The notes below the pieces were generated by a model. The model worked only from the letters and a program-made list of their open reading frames with translations, did no database searches and was not told the DNA's origin. The position numbers and the translations under genes were made by a program. DNA of 64,000 nucleotides from Anaerolineaceae bacterium. Its GTDB lineage: Bacteria; Chloroflexota; Anaerolineae; Anaerolineales; Villigracilaceae. Each line of letters opens with the position of its first letter. Position 1 is the stretch's first letter. Below are positions 1-9,283 of this stretch, one piece after another. The DNA lies in NCBI GenBank assembly GCA_009772985.1, contig WOUS01000009.1:34843-98842 (forward strand). The letters are read 5' to 3'.

Positions 1-2
1 TG

Positions 3-836
3 CCCGGCGCGGTGCACTTCCTCGACCCGTTCTGCTACCGCTGCCCGTTCGGGCGGGAGCAGGCGACTTGCAAGCGCGAGTGCATTTCCCATCTCGAAGA
101 AGTCATCCGCTACGAGGGCGCGGACAAGATCGCGGCGGTCATCATGGAGGGGGTGGTCGGCTCGAACGGGATCATCGTCCCGCCGGACGATTACTGGCCG
201 CGTGTGCGCGAAATTTGCGACAAGCACGGCATCCTGCTCATCTCGGACGAAGTGATGAGCGGCTGGGGCCGGACCGGGAAATGGTTCGCGGTGGACCACT
301 GGGGCGTCACGCCCGACATCATCACCACGGCCAAGGGCATCACCAGCGGATACGTTCCGCTCGGCGCGGTGATCGTCTCGGAGCCGATCGCCAAATTCTT
401 CGACGATAAATACCTCTACGCCGGGCTGACCTACAACGGCCACGCCCTGGCCTGCGCCGCGGCGCTGGCGACCATTGCGGTTTACGAAGAGGATGGCCTG
501 ATCGAGAATGCGGCCCGGGTTGGAAAACACCTCACGGAGGCGCTGGCAGGCATCCGGTCCCGCCACGCTTCGGTCGGGGACGTGCGCGCCATCGGCCTGT
601 TCTCGGCCATCGAACTGGTCGCCAATCGCGAGACGAAGGAAATCCTTCCGGCGGAAAAAATGGCCGAACTCGGCAAGGTCTTGCGCGAGAACGGCCTGTT
701 CACGTTCATCATGGCGAACAACATGGGCAGCATCGTTTTTGTCGTCCCGCCGCTGTGCATCACCACGGCGCAACTGGACGAGGGGCTGGAGATCGTCGAG
801 AAGGCGCTGGCTGTGACCGACAAGGCGGCGGCATGA
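3..836 (+). CDS. class III aminotransferase (5' end outside window)
   Basis: PLP-dependent fold-type I aminotransferase, C-terminal about 277 residues only; the reading frame is open to the window edge, so the true start lies upstream. Visible landmarks are the PLP-ring Asp in the motif [15 protein letters not shown] and the Schiff-base Lys codon at 333-335 (TTAKGITSG). A short cysteine-rich insertion (CYRCPFG followed by two more Cys) lies in the first 30 residues. The family moves an amino group from an omega-amine or amino acid to pyruvate or 2-oxoglutarate, giving an aldehyde or semialdehyde. Its stop overlaps the next start by 4 nt (ATGA), so it is probably translated together with the dehydrogenase that follows, which suggests the two act in sequence. 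The exact substrate is not readable. Confidence 0.88.
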   Translation, partial: PGAVHFLDPFCYRCPFGREQATCKRECISHLEEVIRYEGADKIAAVIMEGVVGSNGIIVPPDDYWPRVREICDKHGILLISDEVMSGWGRTGKWFAVDHWGVTPDIITTAKGITSGYVPLGAVIVSEPIAKFFDDKYLYAGLTYNGHALACAAALATIAVYEEDGLIENAARVGKHLTEALAGIRSRHASVGDVRAIGLFSAIELVANRETKEILPAEKMAELGKVLRENGLFTFIMANNMGSIVFVVPPLCITTAQLDEGLEIVEKALAVTDKAAA

Positions 837-2302
837 TGAAGATCCTGAACTACATCAACGGCGAGTGGATCGAGCCGAACGTCGCGGAATACCTGGACGT
901 GGTCAACCCCGCCACCGGCGAACTGCTGGCGCGCACCCCCGTCTGCGGGCTGGACGATGTGGCTGCCGCGGCCAAAGCGGCCGCCGAGGCCTTCCCGGCC
1001 TGGCGTCAGACCCCGGCCCAGGAACGAATCCAGTACCTGTTCAAACTGCGCGACCTGATGAAGTCCAATATGGATGAGATTGCGCGCACGATCGTCGAAG
1101 AGTGCGGCAAGACGTTCGATGAAGCCAAAGCCGAGATGGTGCGCGCCATCGAGAACGTGGAGATCGCCGGCGGCATCCCGATGATGATGAAGGGTGAACT
1201 TTCTGAAGATATCGCGCCCGGCATTGATGAGATGATGATCCGCCAGCCGGTGGGGGTGTGCGCCACGGTCTGCCCGTTCAACTTCCCCGGCATGATCCCG
1301 TTCTGGTACCTGCCGTATGCGCTGGCGTGCGGCAACACGTACATCATCAAGCCGTCGGAAAAAGTGCCGATGACGATGCAGTTCATCTTCAAACTCGTCG
1401 AGCAGGCCGGGCTGCCGAAGGGCGTCATCAACCTGGTCAACGGCGCGAAGGAAGCAGTGGATGCCATCCTCGACCATCCGGCCATCCGCGCCGTCACGTT
1501 CGTCGGCTCGTCGCCGGTGGCGAAGTATATCTACCGGCGCTCGGCAGAGCAGGGCAAGCGCGTCCAGGCGCAGGGCGGGGCGAAGAACCCGGTCGTCATC
1601 CTGCCGGACGCGGATATGGAGATGGCGGTCAAGATCGTGGCCGATTCCGCCTTTGGGTGCGCCGGCCAGCGCTGCCTGGCGGTCTCGTGGGCGGTGACGG
1701 TGGCCGAGGCGCGCGACGAGTTCACCGAGATAATGTGCGACGCGGCCCAGAGCCGCGTGGTCGGTTACGGGCTGGAGGCGGGCGTCCAGATGGGACCGGT
1801 CATCAGCCAGGCGTCCCGCGCCCGGGTCGAGGGCCTGATCGGCCTCGGCGCGGCGGAGGGCGCCACCGTCTGCGTGGACGGGCGGAACGCCGTCGTCAAG
1901 AATTACGAGCGCGGCGCGTTCGTCCGTCCGACCGTCCTGGCGAACGTCCGGCCGGAGAGCGAGATGCACCGCACAGAAATTTTTGGTCCGGTGTTGAGTC
2001 TCATGCACGCCAATACGATTGACGAGGCGCTGGCGCTGGTCAACGGGGGGCCGTATGGCAATCAGGCCAGCATCTTCACGGCAAGCGGCGCGGCCGCCCG
2101 CCGGTTCAGGTACGAGGCGGAGGCCGGGAACATCGGCGTCAACATTGGAGTCGCCGCGCCGATGGCGTTCTACCCGTTCAGCGGGTGGAAGGATTCATTC
2201 TTTGGCGACCTGCATGGCCAGGGCATGGACGCGGTCGAGTTCTTCACCCAGAAGAAGGTCGTCGTCGAGCGCTGGCCGAAGGAATGGTCTCGTAAATTCT
2301 AG
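833..2302 (+). CDS. mmsA: methylmalonate-semialdehyde-type aldehyde dehydrogenase
   Basis: 489-residue NAD-dependent aldehyde dehydrogenase of the CoA-acylating methylmalonate/malonate-semialdehyde subfamily. Evidence: N-terminal YINGEWIE, the QGGAKNP segment before the active site, the catalytic Cys at about residue 281 in GQRCLAVS, the EIFGPVL motif, and the C-terminal [19 protein letters not shown] and EFFTQKKVV blocks characteristic of this subfamily. The start is taken as the ATG at 833, which overlaps the preceding stop (ATGA); a second ATG follows directly at 836. Such enzymes convert malonate or methylmalonate semialdehyde to acetyl- or propionyl-CoA, so with the upstream aminotransferase it could handle beta-alanine or a related omega-amino acid. 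The pairing is inference; the subfamily call is strong. Confidence 0.88.
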   Translation: MMKILNYINGEWIEPNVAEYLDVVNPATGELLARTPVCGLDDVAAAAKAAAEAFPAWRQTPAQERIQYLFKLRDLMKSNMDEIARTIVEECGKTFDEAKAEMVRAIENVEIAGGIPMMMKGELSEDIAPGIDEMMIRQPVGVCATVCPFNFPGMIPFWYLPYALACGNTYIIKPSEKVPMTMQFIFKLVEQAGLPKGVINLVNGAKEAVDAILDHPAIRAVTFVGSSPVAKYIYRRSAEQGKRVQAQGGAKNPVVILPDADMEMAVKIVADSAFGCAGQRCLAVSWAVTVAEARDEFTEIMCDAAQSRVVGYGLEAGVQMGPVISQASRARVEGLIGLGAAEGATVCVDGRNAVVKNYERGAFVRPTVLANVRPESEMHRTEIFGPVLSLMHANTIDEALALVNGGPYGNQASIFTASGAAARRFRYEAEAGNIGVNIGVAAPMAFYPFSGWKDSFFGDLHGQGMDAVEFFTQKKVVVERWPKEWSRKF

Positions 2303-2399
2303 CCAGGAAGGAGGAGGCAGGATAAAACCCAGTGATCCTGAAATTCCCTGTTTGTCCGGTTGTGAACATTCACCTATTTCATGAGAGGAGAAAAATGCT

Positions 2400-4019
2400 A
2401 TGCCTGAACAAATGGCTTTTGCCCGCAAGGCCAGCGGCCTCGTAAGAGGCCTGTCGTTCCTCGACGCTTTTGGCGTCGGCTTCATGAACCAGGGCCTGAC
2501 CCCCAGCATGTGGGTCATGATCAGTTTCGGCCTGGGCGTCTATACCGGTGGCAACCTGATTATTGCTACGCTGCTTTCAGCAGTGCTGTGCGGTATCGGT
2601 TTCTCGCTGGTCTGGGGAATCCTGGGCGGCTCGATGCCCCGCTCCGGCGGCGAGTACATCTACAACTCGCGCATCATCCATCCGATCGTCGGCATTGCTG
2701 AGAGTTTTGGCAATGCCTTCGTGTGGATCATGTGGATCTATGTCCTGGCCCCGTGGACGGTGGATCCCGGCCTGGTGATGATGTTCCAGTTCCTGAACAT
2801 GCCCGCCGCGGCCGAGTTCTGCACCCAGCCGATCGCCCTGTTCCTGATCGCAACCCTGGTCAACCTCATCGGCCTGTTGTTCGTCGTCTTCGGCGTGAAG
2901 GTCTTTGCCAAGGTGCAAAAGGTGATCATGGTGCTGGGCATCTCGGGTTGTCTGGTCATCCTGCTGGTATTCACCTTCACCTCGCACGATGCCTTCGTGC
3001 AAGCCTGGAACAACCTGTCGGCCCAGTTCGGTTCGGTGGACTACGAAGGCTTCCTGGCCAACACCCGGACGGCGATCGCGGACGCCGGCGGCAAGCCGCT
3101 GTCCACGACCTGGAACTGGTTCGACACGCTGGGTGTGATGGTGGCCGGTTCCTGGCTCTTCGCCTACTCGTACTGCATCACCTTCATCGCGGGCGAGGTC
3201 AAGCGCCCCGATAAGACCATCATCCTGGCCAACCTCTCGGCCATCCTGGTGCCGGCGGTCTTCATGATCTGGCTGGCGGCCGCCCTGTACAACTCGGTCG
3301 GCTTCGAATTTCTCTCGGCCACGGCCTGGGTGGATAACATGGGCGAGGGACTGGCGGGATACACGCTGCCCTGGGCGCCGAACTTCGTTGGGCTGGCGGC
3401 GGTCATCAATCACAACCCATTTGTGGTCTTCATGATGGCCATGTCGTTCATCGTATTCAACCTGTGGTGGGTGGCGCTCTCCTACCTGGCCTTCCCGCGC
3501 ATCCTGTTCGCCTGGGGCATGGATCGCATGGGTCCCAAGTGGTTCGCCGACATTGACTACCGCTGGGCTTCGCCGGTCAAGAATCACATCCTGTGCTTTA
3601 TCCTGGGCGAGATCGGGATCGTGATGTATGCCTTCATCATGGACCCGATGACCGGTCTCTCCGTGACCGGCATGGAGATCGTCACGGTGTTTGGCATTAC
3701 CGCCATCGCCGCGCTCATCTTCCCCTTCTCGAAGAGAGCCAAGCACATCTGGGAATCCTCGCCCTATAAGAACTGGAAGATCTTGGGCATCCCGGTCGTC
3801 TCCATTGCTGCCGTCGTCAACCTGATCTACCTGGGTATCCTCTTCTATTTCTTCTTCTTCATGGCAGAAATGGGAGAGCAGGAACTGGTCAAAGGTTCCC
3901 TGATCCTTTACGGGATTATCTGGGGCCTCGGCATCGCCTGGTACTTCTACTGGAAAGCGCGCAACAAGAAAGTTGGCGTGGATACCGACATGACCTTCGG
4001 CGAACTGCCGCCCGACTAA
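2400..4019 (+). CDS. APC-family amino acid/polyamine permease
   Basis: 539-residue integral membrane protein with about 12 hydrophobic segments and the APC-superfamily N-terminal signature (FGVGFMNQGL in TM1, then SMPRSGGEYIYNSR after TM2). It should import an amino acid or amine by proton or sodium coupling, or by antiport. The start ATG at 2400 follows a good Shine-Dalgarno (GAGAGGAG, 2383-2390); an ATG at 2395 is out of frame. It lies in the catabolic block 100 nt after the dehydrogenase and is followed by a hairpin, so it is likely the uptake system for the block's substrate. Substrate identity cannot be read from sequence. Confidence 0.88.
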   Translation: MPEQMAFARKASGLVRGLSFLDAFGVGFMNQGLTPSMWVMISFGLGVYTGGNLIIATLLSAVLCGIGFSLVWGILGGSMPRSGGEYIYNSRIIHPIVGIAESFGNAFVWIMWIYVLAPWTVDPGLVMMFQFLNMPAAAEFCTQPIALFLIATLVNLIGLLFVVFGVKVFAKVQKVIMVLGISGCLVILLVFTFTSHDAFVQAWNNLSAQFGSVDYEGFLANTRTAIADAGGKPLSTTWNWFDTLGVMVAGSWLFAYSYCITFIAGEVKRPDKTIILANLSAILVPAVFMIWLAAALYNSVGFEFLSATAWVDNMGEGLAGYTLPWAPNFVGLAAVINHNPFVVFMMAMSFIVFNLWWVALSYLAFPRILFAWGMDRMGPKWFADIDYRWASPVKNHILCFILGEIGIVMYAFIMDPMTGLSVTGMEIVTVFGITAIAALIFPFSKRAKHIWESSPYKNWKILGIPVVSIAAVVNLIYLGILFYFFFFMAEMGEQELVKGSLILYGIIWGLGIAWYFYWKARNKKVGVDTDMTFGELPPD

Positions 4020-4039
4020 CCCTTTACGATCATCACGGA

Positions 4040-4071
4040 AAGGGGCGGGGCAGTCCCGCGCTCCGCCCCTT
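4040..4071 (+). terminator. hairpin after permease gene
   Basis: Nine-base-pair GC-rich stem (AAGGGGCGG with CCGCCCCTT) 20 nt after the permease stop. No T-run follows, so it may be a partial terminator or an mRNA 3'-end stabiliser rather than a full intrinsic terminator. Confidence 0.45.
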
Positions 4072-4110
4072 GATGCAATCATACAATTTTATCTTTACAA
4101 GGAGACGCTG

Positions 4111-5052
4111 ATGAGCAAGCAAATCAAGATTTTCTTCGTTACCGATATTCACGGCTCGAACCTGTGTTACCGGAAATTCCTGAACGCCCTGAAAGTGTAT
4201 AACGTGGACGTGGGCATCCTGCTCGGCGACCTGACCGGCAAGGTGCTGGTTCCGCTGGTGGAGAAAGCCGGCGGCGGCTGGGAGACCACCCTGATGGGAA
4301 CCCACACCGAGTGCGCCACCCAGGAGGAACTGGACAAACTCAAGAAGACCATCGAAGCGATGGGCTATTACTGGGTTCACCAGACCCCCGCAGAGTTCAA
4401 GGAATTCAAGGGCGATCCCAAAAAAGTGGACACCCTCTTCAAGCAATTGATGCTCTCCCGCTTGAAGGAGTGGATTGCCCTGGCCGACGAGCGGCTGGCT
4501 GGCACTTCCTACAAGGTCTACATGGCGCCCGGCAATGACGATCACTTTGAAGTGGACAAGGTGATCGAAGACTCCGCGGTTATTGTCAACTGCAATAACA
4601 AGAACGTTCCCGTGGGCGACCACGAGATGATCACTTTCTGCTGGGCGAACCCGACTCCCTGGAACACCCCGCGCGAGAAGCCGGACGAGGAACTGGAGCC
4701 GATGTTGGAAGAACTTGTCGCCAAGGTCGCGGATAAGTCGAACGCCATCTTCAACTTCCACGCCCCGCCTTACGGCTACGCCCTCGACCTGGCGCCCAAA
4801 CTGGACGAGAATCTGGTCCAGGCGGCTGACGAAAAGATCCACGTCGGCAGCCGGGCGGTGGCGAAGATGATCGAGAAGTACCAGCCGCTCATCGGCCTGC
4901 ACGGCCACATCCACGAATCGCGCGGCGCGCAGAAAGCCAAACGGACGCTGCTTATCAATCCCGGAAGCGAGTACTCGGAAGGCATCCTGAAAGGCGCGGT
5001 CATTGTGCTGGAGAAAGGGAAAGTGAAGGATTACATCTTCACTTCCGGCTAG
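4111..5052 (+). CDS. calcineurin-like metallophosphoesterase
   Basis: 313-residue cytosolic protein with the dinuclear-metal phosphoesterase signature in order: FVTDIHGSN (D-x-H), ILLGDLTG (GD), APGNDDH (GND in place of GNH), NFHAPPYG (H) and LHGHIHES (GHxH) near the C-terminus. The start has AAGGAG 7 nt upstream. There is no signal peptide. The family hydrolyses phosphomonoesters or diesters, often nucleotides. It is 10 nt upstream of a nucleotidyltransferase-like gene and sits inside a block of aminotransferases, where its role is unexplained. GND is used by YfcE-like and other MPPEs, so the enzyme is probably active. Substrate unknown. Confidence 0.85.
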   Translation: MSKQIKIFFVTDIHGSNLCYRKFLNALKVYNVDVGILLGDLTGKVLVPLVEKAGGGWETTLMGTHTECATQEELDKLKKTIEAMGYYWVHQTPAEFKEFKGDPKKVDTLFKQLMLSRLKEWIALADERLAGTSYKVYMAPGNDDHFEVDKVIEDSAVIVNCNNKNVPVGDHEMITFCWANPTPWNTPREKPDEELEPMLEELVAKVADKSNAIFNFHAPPYGYALDLAPKLDENLVQAADEKIHVGSRAVAKMIEKYQPLIGLHGHIHESRGAQKAKRTLLINPGSEYSEGILKGAVIVLEKGKVKDYIFTSG

Positions 5053-5062
5053 GAGAATGAAC

Positions 5063-5869
5063 ATGCCTCTACAATTCCGTTTACCCAAAGACATCCCGCT
5101 GGACGAATATCCCAAGCCGGAAGCCTATCTCGAAGAAGCGCGCCGCCTGACGGACGATGCCCAGAAGCAGGGCATTATCCTGCGCGTGATGGGACCGATT
5201 GCCCTGCACTACTACTTCCCCGATTACGTGGACCTGTATCGCCGCATGGAGCGCCTTGGCGACCGCGTCTTCACCGACATTGATTACGCCGCCTACGGCA
5301 AGCATCGCAGCAAGATTGTCCCGTTCTTCGAGAAGAACGGCTATGAACTGGAGAAACGCTCCGCCATGCTCAGCGGCGGGACGCGCATGATCTTCTTCAG
5401 CGACAAGATTCCCATGATTGACGTGTTCTTTGACAAACTGGACTACAACCACCCGATTGACTACCGCGGGCGGCTGGAGTTCCATCCGCGCTGTGTCTCG
5501 CTGGCCGACCTGATGTTACAGAAACTACAGATCGTCCAGATCAACGACAAGGACCTCAAGGATGCCATGCTGCTGTTCCTGGCCGCGCCGGTCAGCGACA
5601 CCGACAAGAACGCCATCAACGTCAAATATGTCGCGAAGTTGTTTGCCGACGATTGGGGTTTCTACCACACTGCCACAACCAACCTCAGGCGCATCAAGGA
5701 GGCCATGTCCGGCGTCAGGGCCTTGAGCGACGACCAGTGCGCCGTCATTGCCGAAAAGGTGGACTATTTCCTCGAGTTCATCGAGGACACGCCCAAATCC
5801 GGAAAATGGAAGAGCCGCGCCAAAACCGGGACCAGCAAGCCCTGGTATCAGGAAGTATCCGATTGGTAA
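5063..5869 (+). CDS. nucleotidyltransferase-fold protein (AbiEii/MNT-like)
   Basis: 268 residues. The segment VFTDIDYAAYGKHR followed about 45 residues later by PMIDVFFDKL resembles the two-part acidic active site of the AbiEii/MNT nucleotidyltransferase fold, although the classical GS-x-A/S start of that motif is not obvious. ATGs occur at 5057 and 5063; the Shine-Dalgarno AGGAG (5051-5055) is 1 nt from the first and 7 nt from the second, so 5063 is preferred. It lies 10 nt after the metallophosphoesterase gene and 14 nt before the PatA-like gene, so it is probably in the same transcript. No partner antitoxin is present. Family call is moderate; function unknown. Confidence 0.55.
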   Translation: MPLQFRLPKDIPLDEYPKPEAYLEEARRLTDDAQKQGIILRVMGPIALHYYFPDYVDLYRRMERLGDRVFTDIDYAAYGKHRSKIVPFFEKNGYELEKRSAMLSGGTRMIFFSDKIPMIDVFFDKLDYNHPIDYRGRLEFHPRCVSLADLMLQKLQIVQINDKDLKDAMLLFLAAPVSDTDKNAINVKYVAKLFADDWGFYHTATTNLRRIKEAMSGVRALSDDQCAVIAEKVDYFLEFIEDTPKSGKWKSRAKTGTSKPWYQEVSDW

Positions 5870-5883
5870 ATTGGGAGGACGCG

Positions 5884-7242
5884 ATGCCACAATCATTGAA
5901 TGACGCCCTTGCATATTCCGCCCGCTGGCTGGACGTGATCCACAAGCCGCAGGTCCCGGAAGAAGAAGGCAAGCAGATCATCGAGGAATCCAAAGTCAAC
6001 TTCGCCGAGCATTTCAACAGGGGCTGGCTGGAATACCGCAAGTCTGTGACCGAGGCGGGAGACTGGGCTTCTGTTGAATGGACCGGCTCCGGCGCCGTCT
6101 TCCGCGACATTCTGGGCCGTGAGTACATTGACTGCCTGGGCGGGTATGGGATGATGGATCACGGCTGGAGCCACCCGGACGTGGTGGCTGCCGTGCGCGA
6201 CCAACTGGGGCGCACTCCCATGCCCAGCCAGGAATTGATTGATCCCCTGCGCGGTGTGCTGGCGAAACTGATGGCGCAGATCACCCCCGGCGACATCAAA
6301 TACAGTTTCTTCGCGGCCAGCGGAACCGAGTCCATCGAAGGGGCGATCAAACTGGCAAAACTGTACACCAAAAAGCCGGGCTTCATCGTTGCCACCAAAG
6401 CCTTTCACGGCAAGACGATGGGTTCGCTCAGCATGTTGGGCAAATCCGATTACCGCGAGCCGCTCGGCATTCTCTACGGCGGCCCGGTCTATCACGTGCC
6501 GTTTGGAGATGCGGAGGCGGTCGAGCGCCAGTTGGACATCTGCCAGAAGGTGGGCATCGGCATCGCCGCCTGCCTGTTCGAGCCGATCCAGGGCGAGGCC
6601 GGCGCCATCGTCCCGCCGGACGATTTCTGGCCGCGCGTCCGCGCCGCGACCAAACAATACGGTGTGCTGCTCATCGCCGACGAAGTGCAGACCGGCCTGG
6701 GCCGCACCGGGAAACTGTGGGGCGTGGATCACTGGGACGTTGTGCCGGACATCCTGTCGGTGGCCAAGTCGCTGGGCGGAGGGGTGATGCCGGTCAGCGC
6801 CTTCTGCTCCACCGAGGAGATCTGGCAGGTGATGATGTACCCCAACCCGTTCATTCATACGACGACAACCGGCGGCGGAGCGCTGGCCTGTTCGGCAGCC
6901 ATTGCCGCCATCCACGTCACCCTGCGTGACAAACTATGGGAGCAGGCCGCGGCCAAGGGCGGCTACCTTATCCCGAAACTGGAGGAACTGGCTGCCGAAT
7001 TCCCGCAAATCTACAAGGGCATCACCGGGCGAGGATTGCTCATCGGCCAGCACTTCCACACGCCGGAGATCGGCTACCAGGTGGCCGCCGGGCTGTTCAA
7101 GCGCGGCGTGCTGGTGGCCGGCACGCTGACCAGCGCCCAGACCGTCCGCATCGAGCCGCCGCTGGTCATCACGCAGGAGCAAATTGACGAAGTGCTCAAC
7201 CGCCTGACGGACACGCTGGCGGAGGTGAGCAAAACGGTATAA
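5884..7242 (+). CDS. patA: putrescine aminotransferase-like class III aminotransferase
   Basis: 452 residues, closely following the layout of E. coli PatA/YgjG: N-terminal FLEYRKSV-like block (here WLEYRKSVTEAGDW), YIDCLGGYG, KYSFFAASGTESIEGA, EPIQGEAGAIVPP, ADEVQTGLGRTGK, Schiff-base Lys at about residue 295 in SVAKSLGGGVMP, the FIHTTTTGGGALAC phosphate-contact region, and VLVAGTLTSAQTVRIEPPL near the end. PatA converts putrescine (and cadaverine) with 2-oxoglutarate to the amino-aldehyde, which cyclises to 1-pyrroline. The start ATG at 5884 has GGGAGGA just upstream. This gene is the best clue that the block degrades polyamines or diamines; side specificity remains inference. Confidence 0.85.
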   Translation: MPQSLNDALAYSARWLDVIHKPQVPEEEGKQIIEESKVNFAEHFNRGWLEYRKSVTEAGDWASVEWTGSGAVFRDILGREYIDCLGGYGMMDHGWSHPDVVAAVRDQLGRTPMPSQELIDPLRGVLAKLMAQITPGDIKYSFFAASGTESIEGAIKLAKLYTKKPGFIVATKAFHGKTMGSLSMLGKSDYREPLGILYGGPVYHVPFGDAEAVERQLDICQKVGIGIAACLFEPIQGEAGAIVPPDDFWPRVRAATKQYGVLLIADEVQTGLGRTGKLWGVDHWDVVPDILSVAKSLGGGVMPVSAFCSTEEIWQVMMYPNPFIHTTTTGGGALACSAAIAAIHVTLRDKLWEQAAAKGGYLIPKLEELAAEFPQIYKGITGRGLLIGQHFHTPEIGYQVAAGLFKRGVLVAGTLTSAQTVRIEPPLVITQEQIDEVLNRLTDTLAEVSKTV

Positions 7243-7252
7243 GGAAGACGCC

Positions 7253-8599
7253 ATGGCCAACATCTTCGAAGCACAGTTCCGCGCCCGCACACCGCGTTCA
7301 CAGGCAATGTTCGAGCGGGCAGGCAAAGTTTTGCCCGGCGGTGTGGCCGGTAACGGGAAATTCCTGCCTCCGTACCCGATCTATGTGAAGCAGGCGCAGG
7401 GCGGCGAGTTCGTGGACGTGGACGGCAACCGTTACGTTGACCTGCTGATGGGCGGCGGCGTCCACATTCTCGGCCACTCGCCCGAAGTGGTGATGAGCGC
7501 GGTCGAGGCGCAGTTGCGCAGCGGCGTCCACTTTTACATGGCCGCCGAAGCCGAGGTGAAACTGGCCGAAACGGTCTGCCGGTTGATGCCGCACGTTGAG
7601 ATGGTGCGCTTCGTCAACACCGGCTCGGAGGCCACGCAGATGGCCCTGCGGGCGGCGCGTGCCTTCCGCAAGCGCGACAAGATCGCCAAGTTCGAAGGCA
7701 ATTTCCACGGACAGCACGAGGCTGTGCTGATCAGCACCCTCGGCGCGGACGGGCCGTCCGAGACGCCCGCCCCGCGCGTCGACAGCGCCGGCGTCCCCGC
7801 CTCCACGCGGGACGGGGTGCTGGTGCTGCCCTACAACGACGCCGCCCGCGCCGCCGCGCTGATCGAACAGCACGCCGGCGAACTGGGCGGAGTCATCCTC
7901 GAACCGGTCTCGGCCTTTGGGCTGGGCGTGGTGGAGGCGCAGCCCGACTTCCTCAGGGCGGTGCGCGAGGTCACGGCGAAGCACGGCATCCCGCTCATCT
8001 TCGACGAAGTGGTGACCAACTTCCGCCTCGGGCTGGGCGGCGCGGCCGAATACTTCGGCGTCACGCCCGACCTGACCTGCCTGGGCAAGATCGTCGGCGG
8101 CGGGTTCGCCATCGGCGGATACGGCGGGCGGCGCGAGATCATGGACAAGGTCGTCACGCCGCATACCGGCCTGTGGAATCTCTCCGAGCAGATCTTCCAG
8201 TCCGGCTGCTTCTCCGGCAACCCCATCTCGATGACCGCCGGGCTGGCCGTGTTGAACGAACTGGAAAAAGGGGATGTCCATCCGCACATCAACCGCATCG
8301 CCGAAAAACTGCAAACCGGCCTGACCGAGATCGGCGAGCGCCTGGGTTTCCCCATCCTCGTCAACCGCGCCGCCTCGTTCCTCCAGGTGCATTTCGGCGT
8401 GACGGAGATCCGCAACAAGCGCGACCATTTGCGCGCCGACAAGGAAACCGCCAACCTCTTCCATGCCGGTCTGCGGGCCAACGGCGTGATGGCGAGTTAT
8501 CATCCGCTGTTCATTTCGGCGGCGCACACCGAGGCGCACGTCCAGGAAGCGCTGGACGCTGCCGAGACCGTCCTGAACCGGATGAAGGCCGGACGCTGA
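7253..8599 (+). CDS. class III aminotransferase, GSA-aminomutase-like subfamily
   Basis: 448 residues, 10 nt after the PatA-like gene, with SD AAGGAA. It has the glutamate-1-semialdehyde-aminomutase-type architecture: VLPGGVAG near the N-terminus, FVDVDGNRYVDLLMGGG, RFVNTGSEATQMALRAARA, FEGNFHGQHE, IFDEVVTNFRLGLGGA and the Schiff-base Lys at about residue 279 in CLGKIVGGGFAIGGYGG. It is not next to haem-biosynthesis genes and the substrate loops differ from true HemL, so a catabolic aminotransferase is more likely than haem synthesis. Substrate unknown. Confidence 0.82.
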   Translation: MANIFEAQFRARTPRSQAMFERAGKVLPGGVAGNGKFLPPYPIYVKQAQGGEFVDVDGNRYVDLLMGGGVHILGHSPEVVMSAVEAQLRSGVHFYMAAEAEVKLAETVCRLMPHVEMVRFVNTGSEATQMALRAARAFRKRDKIAKFEGNFHGQHEAVLISTLGADGPSETPAPRVDSAGVPASTRDGVLVLPYNDAARAAALIEQHAGELGGVILEPVSAFGLGVVEAQPDFLRAVREVTAKHGIPLIFDEVVTNFRLGLGGAAEYFGVTPDLTCLGKIVGGGFAIGGYGGRREIMDKVVTPHTGLWNLSEQIFQSGCFSGNPISMTAGLAVLNELEKGDVHPHINRIAEKLQTGLTEIGERLGFPILVNRAASFLQVHFGVTEIRNKRDHLRADKETANLFHAGLRANGVMASYHPLFISAAHTEAHVQEALDAAETVLNRMKAGR

Positions 8600-8737
8600 C
8601 GAGGCGCGTCCCCGCCCCGGTCCCGGACCGGCTGCCGGCCGCGCGTGGGGAGGCCGCGCAGGTACACGGTCCGGGGCGAAGCGGGCGGAGAAAAGGCAGC
8701 CATGTCCGCATAACGATGACGGATAATCATCCAAACG

Positions 8738-8766
8738 TTGATTTTAATGACGAAAAGTTGTAGAAT
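8738..8766 (+). promoter_or_regulatory. sigma70-type promoter for the Lrp gene, leaderless transcript
   Basis: TTGATT (8738-8743), 17-nt spacer, TAGAAT (8761-8766). The start codon at 8773 begins 6 nt after the -10 box, where transcription normally begins, and no Shine-Dalgarno is visible. The mRNA therefore probably starts at or next to the AUG. The 170 nt upstream (8600-8737) contain no gene. Confidence 0.65.
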
Positions 8767-8772
8767 AGCAGC

Positions 8773-9237
8773 ATGGTGAACGGAAACGGCACAATCCCCG
8801 GCGACCTGGACGAGATTGATCGTCAGATCATTGCCGCCCTGCAAAAAGATGGGCGGGAGGCGTTCGCGCAGATTGCCGAGCGTTTGGGCGTCTCGCCGGG
8901 GATGATCCGGGTGCGCTATAACCGGCTGGTCGAGATGGGGGTGCTGCATGTCGTTGCCATCACCAATCCGCTGCGGATGGGCTACAACACGATGGCCTTG
9001 ATTGGCATCAAGGTGGAAGGCGGCAAGTTGATGGAAGCCGCCGGCCAGGTTGCCGCGCTGGACGAAGTGATCTACCTGATCGTCGTCAGCGGGGCGTACG
9101 ACATCATCGCCGAAGTGATGTGCCGCGACCGGGAGCATTTACTCCAGTTCCTCACCGACCGGCTGTACAAGATTGACGGCGTCCGCGAGTCGGAATCCTT
9201 CATGCACCTCAAGATCGTGAAGGAAGTCTACTTCTAG
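8773..9237 (+). CDS. Lrp/AsnC-family transcriptional regulator
   Basis: 154 residues. An N-terminal winged helix (LDEIDRQIIAALQKDGR then FAQIAERLGVSPGMIRVR as recognition helix region, about residues 11-60) is followed by the RAM ligand-binding domain (about 75-150; VSGAYDIIAEVMCRD is the typical glycine-containing turn). Such proteins form octameric discs and sense amino acids. It lies between the aminotransferases and the saccharopine-dehydrogenase-like gene and has its own promoter, so it is the likely local regulator of this catabolic block, sensing a substrate amino acid. Confidence 0.9.
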   Translation: MVNGNGTIPGDLDEIDRQIIAALQKDGREAFAQIAERLGVSPGMIRVRYNRLVEMGVLHVVAITNPLRMGYNTMALIGIKVEGGKLMEAAGQVAALDEVIYLIVVSGAYDIIAEVMCRDREHLLQFLTDRLYKIDGVRESESFMHLKIVKEVYF

Positions 9238-9283
9238 CAAGCACCGGCCCAGCCGGAATCTTTCCCAAGAAGGAGAAGCGGAC

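Noticed and set aside
4111..5869. Toxin-antitoxin or defence pair (AbiEii-like plus phosphoesterase)
   Set aside because: No AbiEi-type antitoxin, composition equals the neighbours, and the genes are spaced as part of a metabolic operon. Kept only as an unexplained pair.
7253..8599. hemL (haem biosynthesis)
   Set aside because: Architecture is GSA-aminomutase-like, but neighbours are catabolic and no other hem gene is present; symbol not assigned.
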